A DNA stretch of 64,000 nucleotides, from positions 366,893-430,892 of the forward strand of contig BCKK01000003.1 of NCBI GenBank assembly GCA_001600615.1, read 5' to 3'. Within the stretch, counting starts at the first letter, position 1. The number at the start of each line of letters is the position of its first letter. The notes beneath the pieces were generated by a model that was given only the letters and a program-made list of their open reading frames with translations, did not search any database and had not been told where the DNA came from. This document shows, piece by piece, positions 1 to 11,260 of the stretch. A program made the translations under genes and the position numbers. This DNA comes from Dioszegia crocea. Its lineage: Eukaryota > Basidiomycota > Tremellomycetes > Tremellales > Bulleribasidiaceae.

Positions 1-1432
1 AACTTCTGAGTCTCACCGCGCCGGTGCGGCCGGAGTGCACCGACATCATCACCGAGCTTCTTTCCCAGAACTCCAGCACAATCTCCACGCTCAACATGCT
101 GATCTCGGACAGCATTACCCGTGTTTCACCAGCTTTCGCAGACTCCTTCGCCAGCGACATCCTCCGCGTCCTCGAACTCAACCCTTTCCTCTCTTTCCCA
201 AATCTTACTCACATCCGCCTCGAATGCATGGCCGCTCAATCTCTCGAATTTATAATCCTCCTATGCAGTCTCGCTTCCAATCTTCTATTCCTCGACTGTG
301 ACATTCACCAAGACGAAATCCCGCCTTTTGCCTTACCTCACGTTCTCGACCGTGATTCGGTAATTTCCAAATTATGTATCGCCTACACCTCTCGCGGAGA
401 ACGCTGGGCGCCTCATCCCAATAGGTCGCGCTACTTGGACCAATATCATAGCGCAAGCTCAATCTCAACTATCATCCGGCACAATCCCCTCCTCCGACAG
501 CTGTTTCTTAAACATTCGGATCAGGATGGTGTTCAGACCCCTGATCTCATTGCGCATGAGTTGGCTCAGCTTCAGCACTTGCAAGAGCTGTACTGGGGTT
601 TCGGCTTTGTGTGGTCCATTGCAAGGCTGCCGGAATGGGAGAGCGAGACTGCTAGCTTCCCCGCTCTGCGGGGACTCATATTGGAAGAATGCTGTTGGAG
701 AATACCGGTATGTTGATCTTTATTTGAGTCCAATAAGAGCTGACAAGCTAAGTCTGCTGCCGAATCGCCTGAACACATATTCCCTTCACTCGAGGTCGTC
801 CTCATCCACAGTCTTCAAAGCTGGGGGTGGGGCCATCTACCGGCCACCATTGAACCCCAGTCTTTCCTTTGGCTTCGCGCGCGACCTCGCCTTCACCTCA
901 TCCATATACAAAGCGACCTCGAGTTCGAGGAGGGTCCTGATGTGTTCGACAATCTGCACAAACTTACTCGCGAAAACGTCAACTGCACTGTGTCTTCGAT
1001 ATTGAACACGCGCAACACCGGTGAGCTTATCCACGGACGAATTCTGGTAGTCGATCTCGATTATACGCGGGACTACGGTGGGCAACCTACCGTCACGCGC
1101 CTTCATCGAGCCTTTTACAGCCCGCGGGATCTCCTGCCGGCTTATGGTAGAGATTGCGACTACGTACAAGTCACTGAACCTGTCTGGCTGGACCAGATCG
1201 ATTACGATGGCGTGGCGGTTCCGCCAGAGGTTGTGGCGCGGATGAAGGAGGTGGAGGAGTCGGAAATGGGAGAAAAGGGAAACTGGGATAGGAGGGGAGT
1301 GGAAGTTGGGGATGCTAGCTGGAAGGTGTTGACGGACTGGCGAGAGGCGCAGAAGGTGTAAGTTTGGTCTCATATCTATGCCGTCTCCGGGCTCGAAGGG
1401 CGCCAAGCTGACGAAATAGGTCTATAATTTGA
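1..1432 (+). CDS. F-box/LRR-like family 1 protein, copy 1 (5' end outside window)
   Basis: The reading frame is open to the left edge, so the F-box end is missing. Visible are the leucine-rich middle (LSFPNLTHIRLE, LLCSLASNLLFL, LLRQLFLKH, LQELYWGF) and the C-terminal module ending RRGVEVGDASW..LTDWREAQK. A 45-nt intron (708-752) joins the two halves exactly where the other family members have theirs, restoring a stretch like FPSLEVVLIHS. A second, terminal intron starting in the AAG-GT codon near 1354 would add a few residues and end at 1432. Unspliced, the frame stops at 1361. Family members resemble substrate-receptor subunits of SCF ubiquitin ligases; that role is inferred from the F-box plus LRR layout, and the substrate is unknown. 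Confidence 0.8.
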
Positions 1433-1761
1433 GTGGATGGGAAATGGCGCATTATAGAGTAGTACTGCTGCAGGAGCGCAAAGTGACGGTGAGTCAATTG
1501 TCATACCTTGAGTCTCGTCGTCTCTCTTTACATCTGCTGATCCGCCTAGATATCTGCGCATCAACGTCGACTTAAGAGCTAGAGAGGGAAGGATGTAGAA
1601 AGGGTTGAGCGTATAGAAGGGTATCCGAAGGGTTGAAAGGAGAGATGCGAGGGGTAAATTTCGCTGGATATCCACTCTCGGAGAAAATGGAGACAAGGCA
1701 ATCCAACAGCTACAATGATACATGTCTAAAAATCTATAATCTATATGTCTAAAAATCTACA

Positions 1762-3483
1762 TTATACCTTCTGCTCTCCCTGAGGCTGCAAGTTAGGCTC
1801 GAGCTCCGCCGTCTGCTTCTCCTCCTTACTCCCACTTGGCGCATACTTTGAGTTCCGCCTGAGGGATGATCCGTACCGCATAAAGAGGAACGGCATGGGT
1901 GTGCAGGCGAGACTAAGGAAGGCGATGAGTGTTCCGGCCCAGTTCAGGCCGAGGTTGCGATAGAGCTGGGTCGAAAAGAGGGGGAAGACGGTTCCGAATA
2001 GGGAACGCATGACGGCGTTGGAGGCGAGGGCCGAGGCGGCAAAGACGGAGTATGAGTCGATGAGGTAGAGGTTGATGGATGTGAAGATGAGGAGGAAGCC
2101 TGCGCCGAATGGGACTGAGGCGAGGATGGGGACTATCCAGTGGACGCTGGATTGGGACGTCCATGCGAACCTGACTGTCAGCTAGGTCTGGCGGGTAGAC
2201 TTACCAGAAGAGTCCAACAGGAAGAAGCACAGAGCCCACACACATCATAGGTAGACGCGCCTCGGGTGGGACATTGCCCGCGCCGTGCTTCTTGACTGCG
2301 CGGGTGTAGTAGATCTGACCGAGGGGGTTGAGGGCGTTACCGAGGAGGAGCCCAACACCGATACCGAGGAAGGCGAGGCCGGATTGACCCAGAGACCATC
2401 CTCGGCCTTGCTGGAAGACGATAGGGAAGGCGGTGAAGAAGAGGTATAGGGTACCGTAGACGATCGCACCGTAGATGCCAAGGGCAAAGACGATGAGTTC
2501 CTGGGCGAGCATCGCAAAGGGGCGTGAGAGGCCGACTTTGACAATTTCCGCTTTGGATTTACGACCGACATCGTATTTGGAGATGAAGAATTCGTGGGTG
2601 GAGTCAGCGTCCGCTTCGGCTTGGAGAGCGGCAGCTTTGCGACGGAGTAGGGTAGGGGCGTAGGTCTCGGGGACAAAGATGAGTGTGACAATGAGCATGA
2701 CACTGGGGTTAGCGTATCCAGTAGTGAGACTTACCCAGCAAAGATCGTGTTGACCCAGAATACCCATCGCCAGCCGCTGCTCTGGACGACAAAGCCGCCG
2801 ACGATGGGACCAAGGACGGGACCAAGGAAGGGTGCGAGAGCGTAGAGCGACCCAGCTAGGGCGCGCTCTCGTGGCATCCAGATATCGGCCACCTGTCCGC
2901 CGGCAGTGACGAGGGGTGCTGACCCGAACGTCCCGGCGAGGAAACGGAAAACGAGTAGGCTTTCGATGTTGTGGGATAGAGCACCGGCCATGTTCCAGAT
3001 GATGAAGAGGGGGAACGAAACGCCAAACGCCATGTTTCGACCGTACATCTCCGACACTGGCGCCCAGAGTAGAGGTCCTACGCCAAAGCCCAGAACGTAT
3101 ACGCTCAACCCCGCTATTCCCATCTCGAGGTTGGTTCCCGGGAACTCTTTGAGGATATCCTGGACGGCGGGGGAGTAGACGGAAGAGGAAAAGGCGATGC
3201 AAAGTGTGGCGATACCGACAATGGCGGTGACGAACCATTTATAGCTGGTTCGCCAGTTATAGGGATTTGCTCTTTCTTCTGGTAGCCAGTCGACGAGGTA
3301 GGGCGATTCGGCTGTTCCTTTGCCGGGATAAGGGTTGGGGACGGGTGATGAGGGGGCATTGGGTTGAGACGCGAGGGTGGATGAGACGATACCGGCGGGT
3401 GTGCGGTCAAGGGTGATTTGACGGCCGATGGTTATGCCGCCGACTAGGGTAGGCGTGGGGGATGTGGGGCGTGTAGTGGCCAT
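1762..3483 (-). CDS. MFS multidrug/polyamine-type exporter (DHA1 family)
   Basis: Three exons with introns of 32 and 34 nt (2703-2734 and near 2171-2204) give a 551-residue protein. A hydrophilic N-terminus leads into NPYNWRTSYKW, the typical start of fungal DHA1 proton antiporters (Tpo/Flu1/Flr1 group), followed by 12 hydrophobic segments. Motif A-like LLWAPVSEMYGRN follows TM2. LGPVLGPIVGGFV matches antiporter motif C in TM5. VPETYAPTLLRRKA lies in the central loop. The expected role is proton-driven export of toxic amphiphiles or polyamines at the plasma membrane. The substrate cannot be read from sequence. It is tandem and co-oriented with PDE1, 183 bp upstream of it in transcription order. 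Confidence 0.9.
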
Positions 3484-3666
3484 TTTGCAACAGTAGAGGG
3501 GAGTATGAAGAAGACATGCCTGCCAACATCGCTTATATACCTACATGGGAGATGGAAAATTCATCAGCGATAACAAAACCGGAACTTGTCACAAGGTCCG
3601 GCCGACGCATTTGTAAGCATCATGACAAATACATCAAATCACTTTTAGTCAGCATTGTTACGTACG

Positions 3667-4918
3667 TCACTCACAGATTCTGTCTCCACGTCTGACCTCT
3701 ATAAATTGTACACCAAGATTACCTATAGATTCTAGATTGTACAACTCTGCCATGATTCTTTGTCTTGCCGTCTTACCGGTGGGGTGAGGGATGAGCGATT
3801 CTTTGATATGGGTGATGTAGACTTTGAGGCCGGAGAGGTGGGGTGGGTCGAGCAGGTTCGCCATGATTTGTAGTTCCCTATAGAGGCCAGGAGGGGAGAT
3901 GTGGCCGAACATCAGATGGGCTGGCCGAGCTGAATCATACGAGCATTCAATCTGGAGTCAGCAGTGATGACGAAAGACTCACAAAGACTGCCGCTAATCT
4001 CCGCGCTGTCCAGCTTTCTGCCGCCTCTGTCCATATTTCTGTATATCCCGACGCCTCTTCAACATCGCCAAAGAAGAGGAATTCGCGCGTGTCATTGCGT
4101 ATGAACATAGCTGTGGATTTGTAAGGGCCGTGCGAGGTGCAGCCGTGCGCAACGGGGAATGTTAATGTGGAGATGGGAAGTGTGGGATGTAATTGTTGAT
4201 GGATTTTGGAAGGTGCGATTCTAATCAGCAGCGCATAGCGTAGACTTACGGGTGAAACACTACTCCAGTGGCCTTTTCAACATTTGGCACAGAACCAGAG
4301 GGCGAAGAGTGATTTGCCCAACTGGCCAATTCCGGCCATAACCCACCTCCATACGCCGACGATAGCATTTCCAGCGTCTCCTTCGTCCCGTACACTGGCG
4401 GCCGAGGTGCGGATGGGCCACTTGTAGGTGTTAGGTCTGTAGGCGCCATAGCGTAGGGCATACTGGATAGGTCGGGCGAGGGTTGGGTAGCTATTCGTGG
4501 TGGTAACGACCCAGTGAGCATAATGAGAGATAGGCAATGATCGAGATGGGCATGAGTGATGAGATAGCATCTGAGTAAGCTTTGTCTATTGGACACTTAC
4601 GATAGGTACGAGAAAACATAAGCGGCTTTGAGGATTGGCGTGTTGTGCGTGTGAGGAAAGCGCAGTGTGGGAAAAAGGTCCGTGGTATCTTTGTACGCGA
4701 GAAGATTGACGAGTGCGCCGAGGCCGGAGCCTAATAAGCCACGCCAATACCCTACTCACCTCCTTCAAGAGCTACAAAGCCATTCTCCCATGGGCTTTGA
4801 TAAGGCTTGAGTAGATATCTAATCAGCCGGATAGTTATTTGACTCACCCCGAGCAATCCGTCTCTAGTGGCCCTCCTCCGCTGCCCAACACCACCATCTC
4901 GAACGCTGGCTGCGACAT
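3667..4918 (-). CDS. PDE1: Class II (low-affinity) cyclic nucleotide phosphodiesterase Pde1
   Basis: Six exons separated by five introns of only 29-31 nt give a 367-residue protein, close to yeast Pde1 (369). The N-terminus MSQPAFEMVVLGSGGGPLE opens the metallo-beta-lactamase-like fold, and LITHAHLDHCLSLIMLTG is the class II PDE signature with the metal-binding HxHLDH. Further conserved blocks are VAHGCTSHGPYKS (His ligand), FLFFGDVE (Asp ligand), IECSY and LKVYITHIKESL. The enzyme hydrolyses cAMP to AMP and damps cAMP-PKA signalling. The start was chosen because the glycine-rich opening strand begins just after it. A downstream Met (EMVVLG) is a less likely alternative. Confidence 0.93.
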
Positions 4919-5161
4919 CCCTCTGTCTCACTCTGCAATGTGTATAGGCCTCAGAGCTAGCAGCCAGATAGCAAGATGGTGTGACGAGTATTGACAACAA
5001 TAAGGTCCGGTCGATCGCATTACGGCATCTTCACCTGACCCGTGCCTGGGCCGGAAGTGGCACTTGTCATTGTCTGGTAAGGTCTAGAAGGATCTGGCGA
5101 GACCCAAGCATCTTGGACAGACTGAGCAATAGTCATATAGGCAGATTGTACTTCTTGCATT

Positions 5162-6346
5162 CTACACCAACTTGGTGACTAGGGTACCCTGGTTCTCCCC
5201 AGTGAACAACTTCTGCCAAGTCTTGGGGATATCCTCAAACTTGGTATCGACGACAGTCTCCCTGTCCACCGTAAGTTTTCCCTCCTGAACCCATTGCCTG
5301 AGCTCCTTAGACGCCTGTCCGAAGTCCTTGGCGTGGTCGGAGAGAATAAAGCCTGGGGTCAGCCAAGTCAGAGCCATAACTCACCTTTAAGGGTGTATCG
5401 GTTGTACACAACCTCGCGCCAGTTGGTCAATTCCAAGGGTTTACCGTGGTAGCCTATTATCAGCTGGTTCATATGCATGACTCACCGCTGATGGCTCCAC
5501 AAACGGTAATGTGACCGTATCGCTTGACAACAGTCAAAGCGGTGTTGAGAACCTGGCCACCGACATTGTCGAAGAAGAAGTCCGTCTCGTCGGGCAGAGC
5601 AGCCTTCAGGTCCTTCTCGAATGAGGCAGACTTGTAGTCGACACACTCATCCGCACCGAGTGACTTGACCCAGTGGCACTTCTCCTTGCCGCCAGCGATC
5701 CCAACGACGCGTTTGCAGCCGACGACGTGCTTGGCGATTTGGACGAGGCAGGTGCCGACGGACCCAGCGGCGCCAGAGACGAGAAGGGTGTGTTCGGGCT
5801 TCAGGTTCATCTCGCGGAAAGCACCAGACCAGGCGGTGAGACCGTTGACGCCGAGGAGGGTGAGGGAGAGCCATTCGGATTTGCCCTCAATATCGCTGGG
5901 GTCAGCCCGGTAATAGCTAAGACTCACGCAGCTGGGCCATTAAGCTCGCTGGCCTTGACGATCTTGTACTCGCGCCAGTCGGCAAAGGTAGAGACCCGCT
6001 GGCCGACCTTGTACTTGTCCGACTTGGACTCGACAACTTCGCCCATCCCGGGTGCCCGGACGACCTCGCCCTGCTTGATAGGCGGTGCGTAGAGACGCTC
6101 AGGTGCAACGTCCGTGTCCATCCAGGTCCTCATCGCGGGAAGATTCCCAAGCGCAATGACTTTGAGCAAGACCTCGCCATCCTGAAGAGCTGGGAGGTCT
6201 TGGGACTCGACCTTGAAGGTGTCGGGTTTGATGTCGCCTGATTATCAGCCATTTTCGTTGTTTTCGGTTGGCGTCATTGCCCCGCCCAAGCCCTACTCAC
6301 CCTTAGGGGGGTTGGCAAGAACGATAACTTTAGATGAAGAAGGCAT
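5162..6346 (-). CDS. Zinc-independent NADP-dependent medium-chain reductase (PTGR/CurA-like)
   Basis: Five exons (introns 63, 32, 32 and 32 nt) give 341 residues. The order is MPSSSKVIVLANPPKG, an N-terminal GroES-like domain, VSGAAGSVGTCLVQIAK (the AxxGxxG dinucleotide-binding loop of this family) near residue 155, then DFFFDNVGGQVLN and YGHITVCGAISG. No zinc-ligand cysteines are present, which places it with prostaglandin/leukotriene reductases and 2-alkenal double-bond reductases rather than zinc alcohol dehydrogenases. It probably reduces alpha,beta-unsaturated aldehydes or ketones in the cytosol; the substrate is inference. Its start codon faces that of the helicase gene across a 106-bp shared promoter. 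Confidence 0.9.
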
Positions 6347-6452
6347 GATGGATGGATGAAGAATGCGAAAGAACAACGCTCGCTTATATACAAGACCGAC
6401 GTCATCCGTAAATATCGGACTTTCGAATTCTTACCTCCACCTCTTACTCATC
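6347..6452. promoter_or_regulatory. Short bidirectional promoter between the reductase and HCS1 genes
   Basis: Only 106 bp separate the two divergent ATG codons, so both promoters and both 5' leaders must fit here. A pyrimidine-rich stretch (6428-6450) lies just before the helicase ATG. No TATA box is evident. Confidence 0.6.
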
Positions 6453-8433
6453 ATGTCTGTTCTAGAGTCATTCATCGCTCGTCATCAGCATCTCCTGCAG
6501 CTAGAGCGTGAGGCTGAGGAGGCGCAGACACGGCTACTCAACTCGAAATGCAGCCCGAAACTGTTGGAAAAGAAGGGATTGGCGCTAGGGGGATTGGGTG
6601 TGGTGGGCGTTAGTGTGGGATTGGGTGGTAAAACGTGAGTATACTCCCGAGCAAGCTGACTGTAGGCTTATCGAGCTGTGTCGTCCGCTTGCATACCACA
6701 CGGATATCCTACTCCCCTCGCATACATTTCGGAATGGTGATCCTGTCCGGATTGAGAGTTTGGCCAAGTCGGACGAAGGGGTCAATGGATTGGTGTATAG
6801 AGTGACGGCGGAAAGGGTCGTGGTGGCTACGGAAGGCGCGGCAGATTTGCCGGAACGACTACGCCTAGTCAAACTCGCCAATACCGTCACGTTTGATCGG
6901 ATGGACAAGACCATGGCGAGGTTAGGCAAGATGTTGGATAGTGGGGGTCCACTCGTCAACGTTTTGCTCGGGTTGAGCAAGCCAGAATTCAAGGAGGTGA
7001 TGGTGGAGAAGTGGTATACGGATCTGAACGACAGTCAGAAGGAGGGAATACAGTTCTGCCTCGGAGCAGAGACTGTGGCGTGTCTGCACGGCCCACCCGG
7101 GACGGGCAAAACTCACACCCTCGTCGAGTTGATCTATCAACTTTTGTCCGCAGAGAAGAAACCCCGAATCCTCATTGCAACCCCCTCCAACCTCGCCCTT
7201 GATAACATCCTCCTTCGCCTCTACGCCCTCAGTGCCCTACCCCCATTCTCCGATATTCTACCCCGTTCCGCTATACTCCGCATTGGCCACCCCACTCGCG
7301 TCCACCGAGACCTCATCACTGCGACCCTCGACTATCGGACCAAAAACGGAGACGACGGCGAGCTCATCCGAGACGTCGCTGCGGAGATTGATGGTCATCT
7401 TGGTGATCTATCCAAGAAGCGGACCGAGCGGGGCGCAGTCAAAGGCAAGGATAGAGGGAAGAAGTACGACGAAGTCAGGGAGTTGCGCAAAGAGTACAGG
7501 CAAAGAGAAAGCAAAGTCGTCGGGAACGTCATCTCCCGCGCTCAAGTCGTACTGGCCACCTGCCACTCGGCCGGCAATCGTCATCTCAACAATGTCGAAT
7601 TTGACATTTGCATCGTCGACGAAGCTACCCAAGCCATCGAGGCAGTATGCTGGGTCCCTATCCTCAAATCCAAAAAGCTCATCCTTGCTGGCGATCCTAA
7701 ACAACTCCCTCCTACCATAATGAGCAAAGTGGACGATATCAAGGGCGGACCAATGCTTCCTCGATCCCTCGAAACTACCCTCTTTGATCGGCTTGAAAAA
7801 ATGCACCCGGGCATCAAACGAGTTCTCACCACGCAATATCGAATGAATACCAATATTGCCTCTTTCCCTTCTGATACCCTCTACGACTCTGCCCTCATAT
7901 CCCATCCCTCCGTCTCTTCTCGCACCCTCGCAGACTTGGTCGATGGGGACGACGAAGACCTCACACCTCCCATCATTTTCTTCGACACGAACGGGTGTGA
8001 CTTTTTCGAGCGCACAGATGAGGGCGAATCGACTTCAAACGAGAATGAAGCTGTCATTGTGGAGAAGTGGGCACGGCGGTTGGTCGAGTTGGGAATACCC
8101 CCAAAAGATATTGCCATTGTCACGCCGTATCAAGCCCAAGTGGCTCTCCTCTCCTCCATGTTGGATTTCCCCGAAATGACCATCGGGTCAGTGGACGGTC
8201 TGCAGGGACAGGAGAGAGAAGCCATCATTCTCAGTTTGGTCAGATCCAATACCAAAGGGGAGGTGGGGTTTCTCAGCGAGTATAGGCGGTTGAATGTGGC
8301 GATGACGAGGGCGAAAAGGCAACTATGTGTTGTTGGGGACTCGGCGACGGTGGGGAAGGGGAGTGCGTATCTTAAGGACTGGATGGGGTGGTTGGAGAGA
8401 GAAGCGGAGGTGCGGTATGCAGGGGATCTTTAG
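6453..8433 (+). CDS. HCS1: Upf1-like SF1B DNA helicase (Hcs1/IGHMBP2 type)
   Basis: Two exons joined over a 31-nt intron (6635-6665) encode 649 residues. The canonical superfamily 1 motifs appear in order: GPPGTGKTHTLVE (Walker A), LIATPSNLALDN (Ia), VDEATQ (Walker B), GDPKQLPPT (III), TTQYRMN (IV), GSVDGLQGQEREAI (V) and LNVAMTRAKRQL (VI). The N-terminal 1B/stalk region with an SLAKSDEGVNGLVYRVT-like stretch matches DNA helicase A (yeast Hcs1) and SMUBP-2. Hcs1 is a 5'-3' helicase copurifying with DNA polymerase alpha. The zinc finger and R3H domains of human IGHMBP2 are absent, as in the yeast protein. The start at 6453 lies just after a pyrimidine-rich leader; an upstream in-frame ATG at 6363 would fall inside the opposite gene's promoter. 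Confidence 0.92.
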
Positions 8434-8667
8434 GTGGCCATACTACGAATTTACGAATTTTATGAATAAATGACGCACGGACTTACCTCAGGCCACCCTC
8501 ACGCGCCTATATTCTTCGCCATCGCCTATATTGCCGCAAGCTATCGGTCACTGCTGTATATAGAGACAGACATCTCATCTTGCCTTCATACATAGCGTCA
8601 CTGGAGTAAGTTTACGCCCACAGAGCAGCCAATCAGGCGTAGAATCTTTCTCAAATTCGAAGGAGAA

Positions 8668-10552
8668 ATGCCGGCGAATAATCTGCTGACGAGCAGCATG
8701 TCAGCCTGGCCATCCGCAGACTTCCTCGATCATACCCATATCTTCCCACGATGGTTCTATAATGGCATGATCGCGGGGCGCATGCGAGATCCGTCTGGTC
8801 CCTCTCTACTCGACAAACTACCGCCAGAGCTACTCGATCGCGTCGTCTCACATCTCGACAATCGCGCGACCCTATCCCTCATTCGCGTCTGCAAAGCCTT
8901 GACGGGAAGCGCCACCGATCACTTATGGCGACATATTGATATCTCGGTCCCGCGAACACTGCCGTATTCCAAGGAATACCTGGCACTCAGAGCTCAAGAC
9001 CGCGGCGTAAGGGATCAGGCGACGTGGATGCGCGAAATTGACGCGCACCGGGCGAAGGAGAGGTTGGACCTGGTTCGGAGGTTGGACGATCTAGAGCACG
9101 GGGGTGTCAGATGGGACACAGTACGGACTGTCAAGACAGGCTTCATGGCTGGATGTGCTGGAGCCGTCGTGCGTATCCTTAAGCGTACAGCGCCAAACCT
9201 TCGTGACCTCGAAATCGTGATCCCGCCCATGGAAGGGCACAAACTCAGCAAAGACCCTGATCCTATCGACGTCGGGCTACTCCAAGTCCGTACCGATATG
9301 GTCAGAGAAGGTAATCGTCTATCATTCCCTTCTCTGGTCCACATCACCCTCGGTCGCCACGTCGTCAATCACATCGGCGCCATCCCCCTCCTCTGCCAAT
9401 TAGCCCCAAATCTTCAATCTTTGTCGGTATCCATAGTGGGACTTACAAAGACGATCGATGATATCGAGTTCCCTCGATCACTCTCCCATAACACCAAATT
9501 AACACACTTGCGCCTAAGCTCCACTCTTTCCGAATACCGGCCGACCAACCACGTCCCAATCGGGGAGCCTTCCGATGCAATCCTCGACCTCATCAGTCGC
9601 AGTCCCGATATCCGGGCACTATCCCTTACCATCAGTTTTGACACGCAAATGCTAGGTCGGCTGGCGGAGAAGATTGCAGGCCTGGACAAATTGCAGGATC
9701 TGTACTGGGATGGGGAGCACAGCACTCTGAGGGATCGATACAGCCCCGCGCCGAATTCTGCATGTTTGCGTAGGCTGGTGTTGGGTTATGAAATACGGAA
9801 ATGGGAATTTCCAGTAAGCCATCAACTATACTCTGAGCTAATTTCAGGCCGCACAACCCGGCAGCGTTGGCGCCTTTCCCTCTCTCGAGGTCGTTCACAT
9901 CTTCTCTACAAACTCCCGTCCCGCTTCCACCACCAACACAAACTTTCCACCCCCTACTGAGGTCCTGCCAATCCGCCCGAGCTTTGCTTTATGGCTAAAC
10001 CAGCGGCCCTGCCTCCGTAGCATCTACTTCCAACCCGATGTGTTGCGCGGAGAACGCCTGGACGCTTTCGCCGATTTTGACAGCATCGAGGAGACAGCCA
10101 TTCCCAACTGCAGGATATCATCTATGCGTCGAGATGGAGCCGAGCTCATACATGTCCAGCTACGGCTGTGCAATGTGGTGATCTCGTTCACCCGAGATGG
10201 GGAACGAAAAACCATCAATCGAAGGATTATTCAGCCATTCCGAAGATGGCATACACGGAAATTCCAGGGTTCCGCTTGGCAGAGCTTAACCTACTATGAC
10301 GGCGTGATGGTTCCGATGCAGATCGTGAGGAAGATGAAGAAGGTGGAGGATCCTACTGGTGCAATAGACTGGCAGTGGCGAGGAGTGGAGGTTGGGGCTG
10401 AGGCATGGGCTGTTTTGACCGACTGGCGACAGGGTCAGGGTGTGGCAGATGAGTAAGTTGATTTGGATCTCACACTTTGACTTCTGCTGATTTGCAGGTT
10501 TGTTGAGGAAGAGCTGGGTGAAGGTGTAAGCTTTGCAATCTGTGAAGCGTAA
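8668..10552 (+). CDS. F-box/LRR-like family 1 protein, copy 2
   Basis: Three exons (introns 9814-9847 and 10453-10497) encode 601 residues. The F-box is at about residues 50-95: LLDKLPPELLDRVVSHLD, LSLIRVCKAL, LWRHIDIS. The middle contains leucine-rich units (FPSLVHITLGRHV, IPLLCQLAPNLQSLSV, LTHLRLS, LQDLYWDG). After the first intron come the conserved blocks FPSLEVVHI, FALWLNQRPCLRSIYFQPD and RGVEVGAEAWAVLTDWRQG. The last intron sits in a GA^G codon and adds a short acidic tail, FVEEELGEGVSFAICEA, that resembles the tail of copy 3. It lies in tandem with copy 3, its nearest relative here. Ubiquitin-ligase adaptor function is inferred. Confidence 0.85.
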
Positions 10553-11260
10553 TAAGTGCGGGCATAATCTGGCAAGGTATGTATACTGTATAATTAGACT
10601 AGTGTACTGCTCGGGGTCGTAAATCAGTCACTCAGATTTACAGCAATTCCGAGCCGCTACGCTGTTTCGTATCAAGTCCACATGTCGAGTTTGGCATCTT
10701 AGACGATCTGTTGATCGATTGTGATCTCAACGAGTTGATCGAAGGTTTAAGGAATGTGGAGTCGGAAATCCCGCGCATCTCCGTCGGAGTCGCAATTCCC
10801 CAAAGTAGTAATTCTGAGCCCCACTCTATAATAGACTCTGATCCGACTCAACACTAGTCACTGGTACTGGCAATCACTCAATACCGGAGGCTCCATTTCG
10901 AGGCGATCGCGGATACGGTCCTGGGCTCAGACCAACTCTCGGATGCTAGGTCTCGGATACTGGAACTCAGTATTTAAAGATCCACCTCAAACACTGGGCC
11001 GTGCTCTCTACAGCTGTCAGTAGACCCAACCTGACGGTCGATTCATGGATATCCCGTGTTCGCGCCTCATGTAACTGTCCAATATGTGAGTAAGACTCCT
11101 TTCAGTGTCTCAGGTCGCTGGGCAACTTCTGTGTCGAATCTCAGCCGATACTCCTGTCTTTGTCAGCAACGGCGGAAGATGCCCTTAGGGGGAGTCATGC
11201 TGAGTCAAATGCCAAACAGCGCCCCTGCTCATATCTCAGCTGGATGGATGTTCCTGCGCC
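10553..11260. other. Intergenic spacer between family 1 copies 2 and 3
   Basis: No credible coding exon is seen. The stretch probably holds the end of one gene and the promoter of the next. A short frame at 11160-11606 overlaps copy 3 in another frame and shows no family signature. Confidence 0.5.
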
